DNA of 21,913 nucleotides from JAAYJR01 sp964545315 (GTDB lineage Bacteria; Bacteroidota; Bacteroidia; Bacteroidales; Prolixibacteraceae). The notes below the pieces were generated by a model, which saw only the letters and a list, made by a program, of their open reading frames with translations, had not been told where the DNA came from and did no database searches. The DNA is taken from NCBI GenBank assembly GCA_964545315.1, contig CAZJGI010000053.1:1-21913 (forward strand), given 5' to 3'. Positions 7,341-15,515 of this stretch are shown in pieces. A program made the translations under genes and the position numbers. Numbering within the stretch: position 1 is the stretch's first letter; each line of letters opens with the position of its first letter.

Positions 7341-7348
7341 CAAAAATA
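7341..7348 (-). promoter_or_regulatory. Bacteroidota-type -7 box for the cupin gene
   Basis: On the minus strand this reads TATTTTTG, an exact match to the Bacteroidota -7 consensus TAnnTTTG. It would place transcription start about 27 nt before the ATG at 7307. A clear -33 TTTG is not seen at the ideal distance. A second match, TAAATTTG at 7354-7361 on the plus strand, could serve the divergent regulator. Confidence 0.45.
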
Positions 7349-7371
7349 AAGCATAAATTTGCAGAAGTCAA

Positions 7372-7398
7372 GTACCTACAATAAAGTAAGTTACTTAC
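7372..7398. promoter_or_regulatory. Probable HxlR operator palindrome
   Basis: GTAAGTTACTTAC (7386-7398) is a perfect palindrome about one central base, and a related half-site GTACCTAC lies at 7372-7379. GTAAGT/ACTTAC repeats are typical of sites bound by HxlR-family winged-helix dimers. It sits between the two divergent promoters of the cupin and HxlR genes, where binding could repress both. Confidence 0.55.
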
Positions 7399-7448
7399 CA
7401 AAAATATATTAATACCTCACTATCTGAATTTTATAAAATTGAAATAAA

Positions 7449-7784
7449 ATGAAAAATAATTTATTGCACGATGAATTACTTAAGAATTGTCCTGTTCAAC
7501 ACTCTTTAAAATTCATCGGTGGAAAATGGAGAATAGGGATAATTTGGAGTATGAAAACAAATTGTCGAAGATTTGGTGAACTTAAAAGAGATGTTTTAGG
7601 TATTACTGAAAAAATGCTCATACAGGAATTACGGCATTTAGAAAACCTGGGGGTGGTTTGCAGAACAGCCTATTATGAGATACCACCTAAAGTTGAGTAT
7701 AGTTTGACCGAAAGAGGCAGGACACTGATCCCGTTAATTGAAGATATAGTATCGTGGGGATATTCAGATATGAAACAAGCATAA
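7449..7784 (+). CDS. HxlR-family winged-helix transcriptional regulator
   Basis: A 111-aa DNA-binding protein of the HxlR family. It has the family N-terminus NCPVQHSLKFIGGKWRIGII with the conserved redox-sensitive Cys14 before the first helix. The recognition helix region FGELKRDVLGITEKMLIQEL is followed by the wing L-G-V-V-C-R-T-A-Y-Y-E-I-P-P-K-V-E-Y and ends in the conserved YSLTERGRTLIPLIEDIVSW. Length is typical. HxlR proteins such as HypR and YodB act as dimers sensing aldehydes, quinones or oxidants through that cysteine. It is divergent from the secreted cupin gene with a matching palindrome in the 141-bp spacer, so it very likely regulates itself and the cupin. Confidence 0.92.
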   Translation: MKNNLLHDELLKNCPVQHSLKFIGGKWRIGIIWSMKTNCRRFGELKRDVLGITEKMLIQELRHLENLGVVCRTAYYEIPPKVEYSLTERGRTLIPLIEDIVSWGYSDMKQA

Positions 7785-7813
7785 AAGCGAATGAGGTCTG
7801 AACATATTTCTAT

Positions 7814-8611
7814 TTAGTACAATCTCCCTTTTCTAACCAAGCCTCTTTTATCAAACTCTTCATGGATAAAGATACAATTATCCAGGTTGTAACCGGGCTC
7901 AAGATGGTATTCAATTTTCAGGTTGCCTCCATCATTATCTTCCAGTGTCCTGTCAAGCCAGCGCGCTATGTCTTCCCTCCGGCCTCGTTCACCCAGAACT
8001 TCAACAGGAGGAAAAACATTGATCTCAAAATCCCTTCCCATCTTATCCCGTATTGCCTTGAGACTGGTATTTGATCCCGTGTCAATGATCTCAAGATTTT
8101 CAACCTCGCAGATGGCATCCATGACATGGTCGGCATTTCCACAGCTATGTAACCTGACCCGCCCGAATTCACGCCCCAGGCGACTTATATAAGGTGTGAC
8201 AAATTCACGATAAGAATACTCATCCAGCATTGTGCCCGAGCACTCACCAACATGCACTGAAGTAACGGGCAGGTTGGCAAGTTCTGAAAAATAATGTATT
8301 ACAGTTATATAAACGTCTGTTATCCAGGAGTGGATGCTCTTAACAAACTCCGCCCCCAATGCGGCGGCAATTATCATATTCGGCTGGATAGCGCCCACCA
8401 ACATCATGTCAGGAACAACATATTCAGCCTGGACCAGGTTATCCTCCATGTTATAAAGAGGATAATCAGGAAATTTTTCTTTTATGAATCCATGACATTT
8501 CAAGTCTTGTTGCATCCGGTAAAAGGGATCAAAGTAGTATTTCTGATTAAATTCGAATCCTCCGTGTCCATTGAGCCATCCTTTGGAGACACTTGCCTGA
8601 ACTTTAATCAT
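7814..8611 (-). CDS. Uroporphyrinogen decarboxylase-like protein (short)
   Basis: A 265-aa member of the URO-D/corrinoid methyltransferase superfamily. Diagnostic segments are the SVHVGECSGTMLDEYSYREF strand-helix (118-137), RLHSCGN (153-159) with the His-x-Cys zinc/corrinoid-type ligands His155 and Cys157, and LEIIDTGSNTS (173-183). A C-terminal segment Y-H-L-E-P-G-Y-N-L-D-N-C-I follows, with a further cysteine (246) that could complete a zinc site. In this superfamily members lacking haem-pathway residues often transfer methyl groups, for example demethylation of methoxylated or methylated compounds. The protein is about 80 residues shorter than usual: the N-terminal ALGAEF (84-89) runs straight into VKSIHSWITDVY, where family members have a long intervening segment. 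This may be an internal deletion. It ends the minus-strand metabolic cluster, 119 bp after the Gfo/Idh/MocA gene. Confidence 0.75.
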   Translation of the reverse strand: MIKVQASVSKGWLNGHGGFEFNQKYYFDPFYRMQQDLKCHGFIKEKFPDYPLYNMEDNLVQAEYVVPDMMLVGAIQPNMIIAAALGAEFVKSIHSWITDVYITVIHYFSELANLPVTSVHVGECSGTMLDEYSYREFVTPYISRLGREFGRVRLHSCGNADHVMDAICEVENLEIIDTGSNTSLKAIRDKMGRDFEINVFPPVEVLGERGRREDIARWLDRTLEDNDGGNLKIEYHLEPGYNLDNCIFIHEEFDKRGLVRKGRLY

Positions 8612-8730
8612 AGTATCTGATCATTTATGGGTATTATATCCGATAATAAAATCATATGATTGCGCCGAATAATCTTAATTTGCTTCGGCATACAGGGTAT
8701 TAAATCTAAAAAAAGATGATGACCACCCTA

Positions 8731-10041
8731 CTATATTGCAAAATATGGTTTTCTGTTCTTCCATGCTCCTTTTGTGAAGTCAGGAAATTCAACAGGTTTA
8801 CCTTTTTCAATAGAAATTCCTGATAATTCGACAATAGCGCTCATGACCACCGAGTCATATACATCCAGTGGGGTTTGGCCTTTGGTGCGTACAGCATTTA
8901 TGAACTCCCTCAACTCAATAAAATCAGTTCCTCCGTGTCCGCCTGTCCCGGCTCCCTCTTTCCACCATCTGTGAAGATATTTTTCCTCATATGGCGCCCA
9001 TGGCTCCCACTGATGATATTCAGGTGATTCTCCCGTGATATAAACAGATTTCTTCTCTTCATCGTAAACTCCCAGAGTACCCTGCACCAGCCAGCGGTTA
9101 GAATAAGGCCTGGGCAGTTGCATATCGTAATTCACAACAAATGTTTTACCCTTGCTTGTTTTAAGAAGCGATGTAACAATATCCCCCTGCTTATAATCCA
9201 ACTTGGCATTAGGATGATCATCCCCGAATTTCCTTTTGAAGTAAGCGTTAATTCCTTTGGATGCCGTTGCAGTTGAATATATTTCTGTAATAACATCCCC
9301 GCAATTGATATCCAGCCAGCTTAATACAGGACCAACCGAGTGAGTAGGATACTGGTCACGGTTAAAATTAAAAAGATACTTTGCAGGCCACCTTTGCTCC
9401 CCAGTCTCACGATCAAAAAACCAATGGTCGATACAATCATGGGAATGTGCACAGTGAGAGTGGACTATCTCTCCAAACAGTCCTGCCCTGATCATATTCA
9501 GCACTGCAAGGTTATCACGGCGGAAACTCCAGTTTTCAAGCATCATACACGGAATGCCTGTTCTCTCCGAAGTCTCGGTCAGTTGCCAGCAATGATCTGT
9601 TGTCATGGCAGCAGGTACTTCTATACCCGGATAGACACCCCTTTCCATGGCATAAAGTCCCTGAGGGGCATGCCACTCCCAGTAAGAGGCAATGACAACC
9701 GCATCAATTTTTTCTTTGTCCAGCATAGTTTTCCAGGCCATTTCATCCCCGTAATAGATTTTTGGCTTCTGGTTTCTTTTTTGCATACATATCAATGCCG
9801 CATTTTCAGCTTTATCTTTAAAAAGGTCGCAAACAGCGGTGATTTCAACATCATTAATATTTAGAAGTTGGCTCATCAGATGGGTCCCCCGGTTTCCGGT
9901 ACCAATAATTCCAACCTTAACAGAAGTGTTTGGATTTGGTATATTGCCATATCCGGCAGTCATGGGGTGAGCAAGCCCAAGAGCCAGCGATGCCGACACG
10001 CCGGTCTTTACAAATTTCCTTCTAGAGATATTTCGTTTCAT
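8731..10041 (-). CDS. Tat-exported Gfo/Idh/MocA protein, GH109-like
   Basis: A 436-aa NAD(P)-dependent Gfo/Idh/MocA oxidoreductase with a twin-arginine signal (ISRRKFVKTGVSASLALGLA, RR at 7-8). The Rossmann fold starts VKVGIIGTGNRG (41-52). The C-terminal half follows the GH109 glycosidase subgroup: DQYPTHSVGP (229-238) with the catalytic His region, W-L-D-I-N-C-G-D, GGHGGTDFIEL (367-377) and L-D-V-Y-D, ending in FPDFTKGAWK. GH109 enzymes hydrolyse alpha-N-acetylgalactosaminides by a transient NAD+-dependent oxidation at C3. In the position where oxidoreductases have EKP this protein has PGIEVPAAMT (138-147), so the usual catalytic lysine is absent, in line with the GH109-like grouping. Cofactor is presumably loaded before Tat export. 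Periplasmic glycoside cleavage is the best guess; substrate specificity is inference. Confidence 0.85.
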   Translation of the reverse strand: MKRNISRRKFVKTGVSASLALGLAHPMTAGYGNIPNPNTSVKVGIIGTGNRGTHLMSQLLNINDVEITAVCDLFKDKAENAALICMQKRNQKPKIYYGDEMAWKTMLDKEKIDAVVIASYWEWHAPQGLYAMERGVYPGIEVPAAMTTDHCWQLTETSERTGIPCMMLENWSFRRDNLAVLNMIRAGLFGEIVHSHCAHSHDCIDHWFFDRETGEQRWPAKYLFNFNRDQYPTHSVGPVLSWLDINCGDVITEIYSTATASKGINAYFKRKFGDDHPNAKLDYKQGDIVTSLLKTSKGKTFVVNYDMQLPRPYSNRWLVQGTLGVYDEEKKSVYITGESPEYHQWEPWAPYEEKYLHRWWKEGAGTGGHGGTDFIELREFINAVRTKGQTPLDVYDSVVMSAIVELSGISIEKGKPVEFPDFTKGAWKNRKPYFAI

Positions 10042-10080
10042 AAGTCATATTTTAAAGGTTTGAGACTACTCCGGTTATTT

Positions 10081-10101
10081 AATTTTCAAAAATTGAAAAT
10101 T
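10081..10101. terminator. AT-rich 9-bp perfect hairpin downstream of the peroxidase gene
   Basis: AATTTTCAA, a 3-nt AAA loop, then TTGAAAATT. It lies 17 bp past the stop codon of the minus-strand peroxidase gene and before the Gfo/Idh/MocA gene. It could be a weak terminator or a processing/attenuation hairpin inside an operon; the stem is nearly all A-T and there is no long U-run. Confidence 0.35.
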
Positions 10102-10117
10102 ACTATTGAGAAATAAA

Positions 10118-11422
10118 TCACTCTTTACTATCCACAACATAACCGTCAGAAAGAGTTTTAAGAAATTCAACGATTAAAGATTCTTCCTCAGAGGTAAGTC
10201 CGAGATTGCCTGTTTCCTCTACATTTACATTTTGAGCAACTTCAGGTTCCGGCCAGCAGTTTATTCCGAAACGGGGCTCTGAAACTGACTTGGCCTGTGG
10301 CAAAACATCACGTGTATTGTAAAAATGAACAATTTCTTCAAGACTTTTAAAATAACCATTATGTCCATATGCTTTAATATATTTCTCATACGGGCGTTTA
10401 TCCACATTTCTTAATGTTGGTGCCTGATGTTTACCATAGCTATCATCTGCAAACATAGCATACTGGGGTAATAATTCGATAAAACCCTTAAGTCCCGGAT
10501 CAATCCAGTCTGCCCCTTCAGGATTCAGGGTTGAGTCCATTGAATACCATTGATTTTGAGGATTAGCAGGTATACCCAAATTGTCGAACCTAAAATCTGT
10601 AAAAAGGGGCGGATATCCGTCGGGCCCTTTTTCAGCAGGATGGCATAGTGCACATTTTGCTTTCCCGTTAAAAAGTTCAAATCCTTTCTTCTCATTGTCT
10701 GTAAGGTTTGTTTTACCCTGGAGATAATAATCAAACTTTGAGGTAAAACTGTTTACCTTTTCAGAGTGTTCAAAAGCAGCAATTGCCAAACCTATAATTC
10801 CAAACTTCAAATTCACATCATCACTTTGTGAGATTTCATCTATACCCCATATATCCTTACCTACTTTGTTAAAAAGGTAAGAATATTCCGAATTGGATAC
10901 TTTATCAACCAGTTCCCCGGCACTGGCAATATTTTGTTCAAGGGGATTTAGAAAAGGCCCCTGGGCCTGGTCTGCTGCAGGATTTCCAAGAATGTGCCCT
11001 GTTGCACGCCCATCCCAAAAGTTACCCCCTTCAAACTCAATTGTGCCGTTATTGTTCACCGCATGAAATACAGGACTCAGCGTTGCATAAGCCGCACTGT
11101 TCGGTTTTCTGTTTCCAAAACGTCCGGCATATGCACCCGGATAAACACCTCCTGCTATGTTTATATTCTCGTCAGGACCTGTCCAACCCACCTCCGGACC
11201 ATGACATGTGGCACAAGATTGTCCCACAGGAGATGAAAGATTTTCATCAAAAAAAAGTTTTTCACCAAATAATTGTAAATCCTTATTTGTTAAAAGAGGA
11301 CTTAATGTTGATTCTTCAGAATTTGTGGTTGTCTGGTTATCCTTAAATTGAAGACAAATAAAAAATAAAAAGATAACCATAAAGAGAAAAATTACCCTGT
11401 AAAACCTTGATTTATTTTTCAT
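10118..11422 (-). CDS. Di-haem cytochrome c peroxidase (CcpA/MauG family)
   Basis: A 434-aa exported c-type cytochrome. A membrane-anchor or signal segment (about 8-25) is followed by two haem-binding motifs, CATCH (70-74) and CALCH (257-261), the two-domain layout of bacterial di-haem peroxidases. Other landmarks are LFGEKLFFDENLS (51-63), N-F-W-D-G-R-A (134-140), L-T-D-N-E-K-K-G-F-E-L-F before the second haem, and KHQAPTLRNVDKRPYEKY (331-348), which matches the conserved TPTLRN region; GHNGYF-x-x-L-x-E-I-V-H-F-Y-N follows. It reduces H2O2 with electrons from small cytochromes, or, as in MauG-like members, oxidises partner proteins. It is longer than the usual 320-340 residues because of a loop at about 290-330. 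It lies between the beta-propeller and GH109-like genes, all exported. Confidence 0.92.
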   Translation of the reverse strand: MKNKSRFYRVIFLFMVIFLFFICLQFKDNQTTTNSEESTLSPLLTNKDLQLFGEKLFFDENLSSPVGQSCATCHGPEVGWTGPDENINIAGGVYPGAYAGRFGNRKPNSAAYATLSPVFHAVNNNGTIEFEGGNFWDGRATGHILGNPAADQAQGPFLNPLEQNIASAGELVDKVSNSEYSYLFNKVGKDIWGIDEISQSDDVNLKFGIIGLAIAAFEHSEKVNSFTSKFDYYLQGKTNLTDNEKKGFELFNGKAKCALCHPAEKGPDGYPPLFTDFRFDNLGIPANPQNQWYSMDSTLNPEGADWIDPGLKGFIELLPQYAMFADDSYGKHQAPTLRNVDKRPYEKYIKAYGHNGYFKSLEEIVHFYNTRDVLPQAKSVSEPRFGINCWPEPEVAQNVNVEETGNLGLTSEEESLIVEFLKTLSDGYVVDSKE

Positions 11423-11567
11423 TTTTCAATCTTTTAATTAACCAGTTATATATTTATGCCAAAGCAATTCTTCTTGAATTGCTAAGAGTAAATTTAAGGA
11501 ATATTCAGGGATTCTCAATGCAAAACAAATAGATTGAAATATGACTAAAAACAATTCCGACAATTAA

Positions 11568-12797
11568 TTACCTGGTTACCCAACATGTTATCATCTCTTT
11601 ATCCTTAACATAGATCATGTTCCCGACTACCAGGGGGTGAGCATAAATATCTGTGTCTGCAATTTTATAAGCTGCTTTTTGAATATATTGATCCTGATTT
11701 ACCTCAAGTACAGACAATGTTGCAGTGGCATCTAATGATAGCAGATAATTATCCAAAATCAAAAGTGACGCAAACCTGTTATGGGCAGTGCTGTCGGCCC
11801 ATGAGGTTCCACCTGTTGAAGCATCCAGGCAAAATAGTTTTCCCAAACGTGCTTCATGTCCATATATATATCCGTTTTTGATAACCGGCGTATTGAAAGA
11901 AACACCAAAATCCGGATTTATCCAATTCTCCGAAAAGCTATAATTATTTCCGGATTTTTGAATTTTATAAGACTTTGTACCTAATCCCTGTCCTGCAATA
12001 ATGATATTTTGCCCGTCAATAACAGGAGTGGACGCATTATAAAATCTTCGTTCCACCGGAGTGGGAATCTTAAACAGCACATTACCATCCATTGATACCC
12101 CGATCACATCTGTCTCAGTTTGAACGATCAGAATATTTTCATCTCCAATTGTCATTGTTACAGGAGAAGAATAGGTTGGTGGTTCTCCTTCAATTGTCCA
12201 TATTTTCTCTCCGGATCCGGCATTAAAAGCTATAATTACCCCTGATTCCGGGCCACCCAAATGAACGATGCATTTATTATCAGTTACAAGTGGTGACATG
12301 CCAACATAAAATGTAGGTACATCAGTATATTCATTATTCTTCCAGATTATTTTACCTGTTTGAGCATCCAGGCATGTTAAGGCACCACCAACGCCCAGTG
12401 TGTAAACTTTATCTTGCGCAACACAGGGAGTACTTCTTGGACCAGGGTGTGAACTTGGCGGCCCGGTAACTTCGGGTGCAACATTATTAACTGTTTTCCA
12501 TACCTGATTGCCTGTTTTTGCGTCAAGACACAATGCCACTTCATTATCTTCCTGCTTAACCAGTAAAAATAACTTGTTACTTACAAGAACAGGAGAAGCA
12601 TCACCCAATCCAATGTTTTGTTGCCAAACTTTGGAAAGCATATCCGGCCATCTTTCAGGAGGGATAAAATCTTCGACAACCCCGTCGCGGCCGATACCAC
12701 GCCAACCGGGCCAGTCATTACCTTCTTCGATTAAAGAGAATAGTAAGAAAGAGGATGTTAAAATCTGGAAAATTAAAAGAATAACTAAATTTCTCAT
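11568..12797 (-). CDS. Exported PQQ-type beta-propeller protein
   Basis: Starting at the ATG at 12797 (the longer frame to 12845 needs a TTG) the product is 409 aa, with a signal peptide (RNLVILLIFQILTSSFLLFS). Mature sequence begins with W-P-G-W-R-G-x-G-R-D-G (29-39), a signature of exported PQQ-like propellers. Blade repeats of the form x-L-D-A-x-T-G-x-x-x-W are visible at about 90-100, 143-153, 191-201 and 324-334, with degenerate ones between. These are PQQ_2/BamB-like repeats; residues for binding PQQ itself are not obvious, so it may be a scaffold rather than a dehydrogenase. It lies between the peroxidase and GntP genes in the same orientation, suggesting a periplasmic partner in that pathway. 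Confidence 0.82.
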   Translation of the reverse strand: MRNLVILLIFQILTSSFLLFSLIEEGNDWPGWRGIGRDGVVEDFIPPERWPDMLSKVWQQNIGLGDASPVLVSNKLFLLVKQEDNEVALCLDAKTGNQVWKTVNNVAPEVTGPPSSHPGPRSTPCVAQDKVYTLGVGGALTCLDAQTGKIIWKNNEYTDVPTFYVGMSPLVTDNKCIVHLGGPESGVIIAFNAGSGEKIWTIEGEPPTYSSPVTMTIGDENILIVQTETDVIGVSMDGNVLFKIPTPVERRFYNASTPVIDGQNIIIAGQGLGTKSYKIQKSGNNYSFSENWINPDFGVSFNTPVIKNGYIYGHEARLGKLFCLDASTGGTSWADSTAHNRFASLLILDNYLLSLDATATLSVLEVNQDQYIQKAAYKIADTDIYAHPLVVGNMIYVKDKEMITCWVTR

Positions 12798-12908
12798 GGC
12801 ATTTTTTTTCGTATTACGAAGAAGTGAAAATAAAGTTATTGACAATTAGACAATAATAAAATTCATGTAATAAATAATGTAAGGTTATACCCTTGGTAGG
12901 CAGTAATA

Positions 12909-14255
12909 TTAACCTGTGAAAATTACAGCTAAACAACAGACAGCTAATACAATAAGAGAAATAATAAATTCTCCCAGGGTATAGATTTTCAGTCCGCCCG
13001 ACACAGAGAACCCGCTCAGTTTGGTTACAATCCAGAATCCGCTGTCATTGATATGGCCTAAGCTCATCCCTCCTGAGAGGGCAGCCATGGCTATCCATAA
13101 TGGGTGAACTCCTGCCGCCTGTGCTATCCCGGCTCCTGCCATAATGGTCATTGTTGTAATTCCGGCAACTGTTCCTGAACCCTGCGAAACACGAAAGATC
13201 AGAGCGATCAGATAAGTAATAAGAATAGCCCAAAGGGCAGAATTTGATGAACCACTAATACCTGCAACAAGGGCATCTCCAATTCCTGTTGAGCCTATAA
13301 CTGCACCAAAAGACCCGCCGGCACCTGTAATAAGCAGCACTAGTCCGGCAGATGACATGGCTTTTTGTAATGACTTTTCCATTTGCTTTCCCGACAAACT
13401 TTTGGAAGCGACTATGTACGCAGCAATCACTCCTGCCAGAAGGGCAATAACTTTATTGCTGATGAATTCCCAAAAGGCCGGAACAGTGCCATAGAATGCC
13501 CTGTACGCCGTTCCGGAAAGGATTAGTAATATTGGAACTATAATGGGTATCAGAGAAAGTAGCGCTCCCGGAGCCTCTTTTGGTAAATCGATAACCTGAA
13601 GCTCAATCTCATCCGTCTGATCCTTTTCAGCCTTCCATAATCCTCTGTCAAGGAGAAAGAACAATAACCGCATTGCAAGTAAGGCTGAAAATAATCCAAT
13701 AAATAAGCCGGCAATGATCATTATCCCGAGATCGAATCCAAGAATTTCTGCAGCAGCGAGTGGATTGGGAGTGGGAGGCACAAGAGTATGGGCAGCGGCA
13801 GCTCCTATCACCATAGCACCTATAAGGTATGGCATGGGTTTGTTGATCTCTGAAACAAGGGCCAGGGCCAGGGGTACCAAAATAACAAACGTTACATCGA
13901 AAAATACAGGAATAGAAAATACAAATGCGGTAATGCCCAGTCCGTAAAGGACTAGCTTCCCCGGAAATATACCAACCATTGCAAGGGCAATCTTACGGGC
14001 ACCCCCGCTATCATATAAAAGATGACCTATTATCACCCCGAAACCGATGGGAAGGCCTATCGCAGCCATCAGATTTCCAAAGCCGGACGTAATCTCTGTA
14101 ACCGTATCAACCACGGAAATCCCGGAGGTAATACCCATATAAATACTGCCACAAATAAGCGCCACCACCGGGCTCCACTTCAAAACCATGATAAGTACCA
14201 GGATGATAATGATTGAGATACCCAGGTTTAATAAAAGTGTGGTTGCCGAGATCAT
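12909..14255 (-). CDS. GntP-family gluconate/sugar-acid:H+ symporter
   Basis: A 448-aa inner-membrane permease with about 12 hydrophobic helices and clear GntP-family signatures: LIMVLKWSPVVALICGSI near the N-terminus, GLPIGFGVIIGHLLYDSGGARKIA (67-90), VFSIPVFFDVTFVILVPLALAL (111-132), AAHTLVPPTPNPLAAAEILG (about 154-173), ITGAGGSFGAVIGSTGIGDAL and SQGSGTVAGITTM. It ends G-H-I-N-D-S-G-F-W-I-V-T-K. The family imports gluconate, related aldonates, glycerate or other hydroxy acids with protons. Length is typical. Its start is only 9 bp after the stop of the KARI-like gene, so the two are almost certainly co-translated from one message. The cargo is unknown; the neighbour suggests a hydroxy or keto acid. 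Confidence 0.95.
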   Translation of the reverse strand: MISATTLLLNLGISIIIILVLIMVLKWSPVVALICGSIYMGITSGISVVDTVTEITSGFGNLMAAIGLPIGFGVIIGHLLYDSGGARKIALAMVGIFPGKLVLYGLGITAFVFSIPVFFDVTFVILVPLALALVSEINKPMPYLIGAMVIGAAAAHTLVPPTPNPLAAAEILGFDLGIMIIAGLFIGLFSALLAMRLLFFLLDRGLWKAEKDQTDEIELQVIDLPKEAPGALLSLIPIIVPILLILSGTAYRAFYGTVPAFWEFISNKVIALLAGVIAAYIVASKSLSGKQMEKSLQKAMSSAGLVLLITGAGGSFGAVIGSTGIGDALVAGISGSSNSALWAILITYLIALIFRVSQGSGTVAGITTMTIMAGAGIAQAAGVHPLWIAMAALSGGMSLGHINDSGFWIVTKLSGFSVSGGLKIYTLGEFIISLIVLAVCCLAVIFTG

Positions 14256-14264
14256 GATTCTTTA

Positions 14265-15245
14265 TCAGAATTTATTAATTATCTTTTCCTCCAGTTTGCT
14301 TATTTCAGATTCCATTGCATTTTTCCATAACCGTTTGAATTCGGGCATTCCTTTTTCCTGTTCCTCTTTCCACTCCCTGGCAAAGTCGCCTTTCTCAAGA
14401 TAGCTATAAGCATTTTCCAAAGTTTCCCTTATAAATGATTTATCTAATGCTTCGGCACGTGACATTTGTCCGTACTGACTTGTATGTGAGTGGAGGGGCA
14501 TTTGCTTAAACAGGCCCATTTCAGCCATTTTTGAAAACATATAGGCAGGTTCCCGGGATATATAAAGCTCAACCAGGGAAGCCTCTGCAGGATGGCCTTT
14601 TTCTACTTCGAAGTTAAAAGCTTCTGTAATAACTGACATTATCATTGGCCAGATAGCCTGTTCTGCAAGAAGGTCGAGCATGGTTTCGTCCTTCATGGTC
14701 ACCTCTATCAATCCTTTTAAAGTGGCACCCATGGCTTTTGCAAGCGCCAAGGCAATTTCCTCAGCTGATCCGCTTGCATTCTGCTCTACCGCAATAAAAG
14801 CCGGGTAACCTTCTTTCTCCAGGAAAAGGTTTCTTACACCGTCCCCGATCATTCGCGGAGCTACCATTATGACATCCACATCGCCCGGAGGAATAATTTG
14901 CCTGAAAGTAATATTATAACCCGATGCAAAATTCAAAACCATCCCGGGCCTGAGGTGCGGTGCAATATGCTCCTCATATACTCGGGACATGAGCTCATCC
15001 GGAATAAGCAGGAACAAGATATCTGTTTGTATAGTGATAGCAGAGATATCAGCTAGTTGAAATCCATCATTGCCTGCCTGTTTATATGTCTCATCTTTTG
15101 CAGTAGCGATAAGAATGCCGGAGATACCTGAGTCTCTCATGTTCAGGGCCTGGGCCCTGCCCTGATTACCATATCCGATGATCCCTATCCTTTTACCGTC
15201 GAGCAAAGAAATATCTGCATCGTGGTCATAATAAATTTTTGTCAT
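14265..15245 (-). CDS. Ketol-acid reductoisomerase-like protein with altered active site
   Basis: A 326-aa homologue of class I ketol-acid reductoisomerase. The N-terminal Rossmann domain is well kept: YYDHDADISLLDGKRIGIIG (5-24), GYGNQGRAQALNMRDSG (24-40). The C-terminal knotted helical domain is recognisable from KDETMLDLLAEQA (185-197) with metal ligands Asp191 and Glu195 and from Glu226 in SLVELYIS. Key differences from IlvC: the FAHGFNI histidine is replaced (N-F-A-S-G-Y-N-I, Ser108), the KGPGHTVR motif reads RMIGDGVR, and the last metal-ligand glutamate (E230 of the canonical enzyme) is a serine. No other branched-chain amino-acid gene is nearby, and a GntP permease follows after 9 bp. 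It therefore probably reduces or isomerises a different hydroxy/keto acid. Not named ilvC for these reasons. Residue alignment was done by eye. Confidence 0.8.
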   Translation of the reverse strand: MTKIYYDHDADISLLDGKRIGIIGYGNQGRAQALNMRDSGISGILIATAKDETYKQAGNDGFQLADISAITIQTDILFLLIPDELMSRVYEEHIAPHLRPGMVLNFASGYNITFRQIIPPGDVDVIMVAPRMIGDGVRNLFLEKEGYPAFIAVEQNASGSAEEIALALAKAMGATLKGLIEVTMKDETMLDLLAEQAIWPMIMSVITEAFNFEVEKGHPAEASLVELYISREPAYMFSKMAEMGLFKQMPLHSHTSQYGQMSRAEALDKSFIRETLENAYSYLEKGDFAREWKEEQEKGMPEFKRLWKNAMESEISKLEEKIINKF

Positions 15246-15383
15246 GATCTGTATTTTTGATTTACATAAATTTTGAATTCTTTAAGCTCCCCTGAACTAT
15301 TCTCTTTCTTTTATACTAAGATAATATTTTTCAATTGATTAAAATTTATAATTTTTAATGGCATTATTTATCTTTCCCGGATT

Positions 15384-15515
15384 TTATTCAGGAAACTCGT
15401 ATTTGTTTAAATCATTATCCTGAATCCCGGTCAATATAGAGAGGCTCGTTTCATAGGTTTTTAATGATCCTTGAAAGTTTCGTAACGTTTCCTTATGCTT
15501 TAGAAAATTAAATAC
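15384..15515 (-). pseudogene. Possible frame-shifted C-terminal extension of the nucleotidyltransferase
   Basis: On the minus strand, in a different frame from the nucleotidyltransferase and overlapping its last codons, 43 codons are open without an ATG. Their composition is strongly protein-like: a basic-amphipathic stretch F-L-K-H-K-E-T-L-R-N-F, a helix around LKTYETSLSILTGI, and the end KYEFPE. A single frameshift near the T-runs at about 15502-15525 would fuse it to the nucleotidyltransferase. The rest of the 254-bp spacer up to 15245 shows only an AT-rich inverted repeat (ATTAAAA 15338-15344 / TTTTAAT 15353-15359). The interpretation as a lost tail is inference; I do not recognise the segment. 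Confidence 0.4.

Noticed and set aside
9340..9864. A 174-codon plus-strand frame inside the Gfo/Idh/MocA gene
   Set aside because: It lies opposite a gene with strong family motifs and shows no recognisable domain; it is an antisense shadow.
14265..15245. Calling this gene ilvC
   Set aside because: Substituted active-site residues and the absence of neighbouring branched-chain amino-acid genes make a biosynthetic KARI role doubtful.
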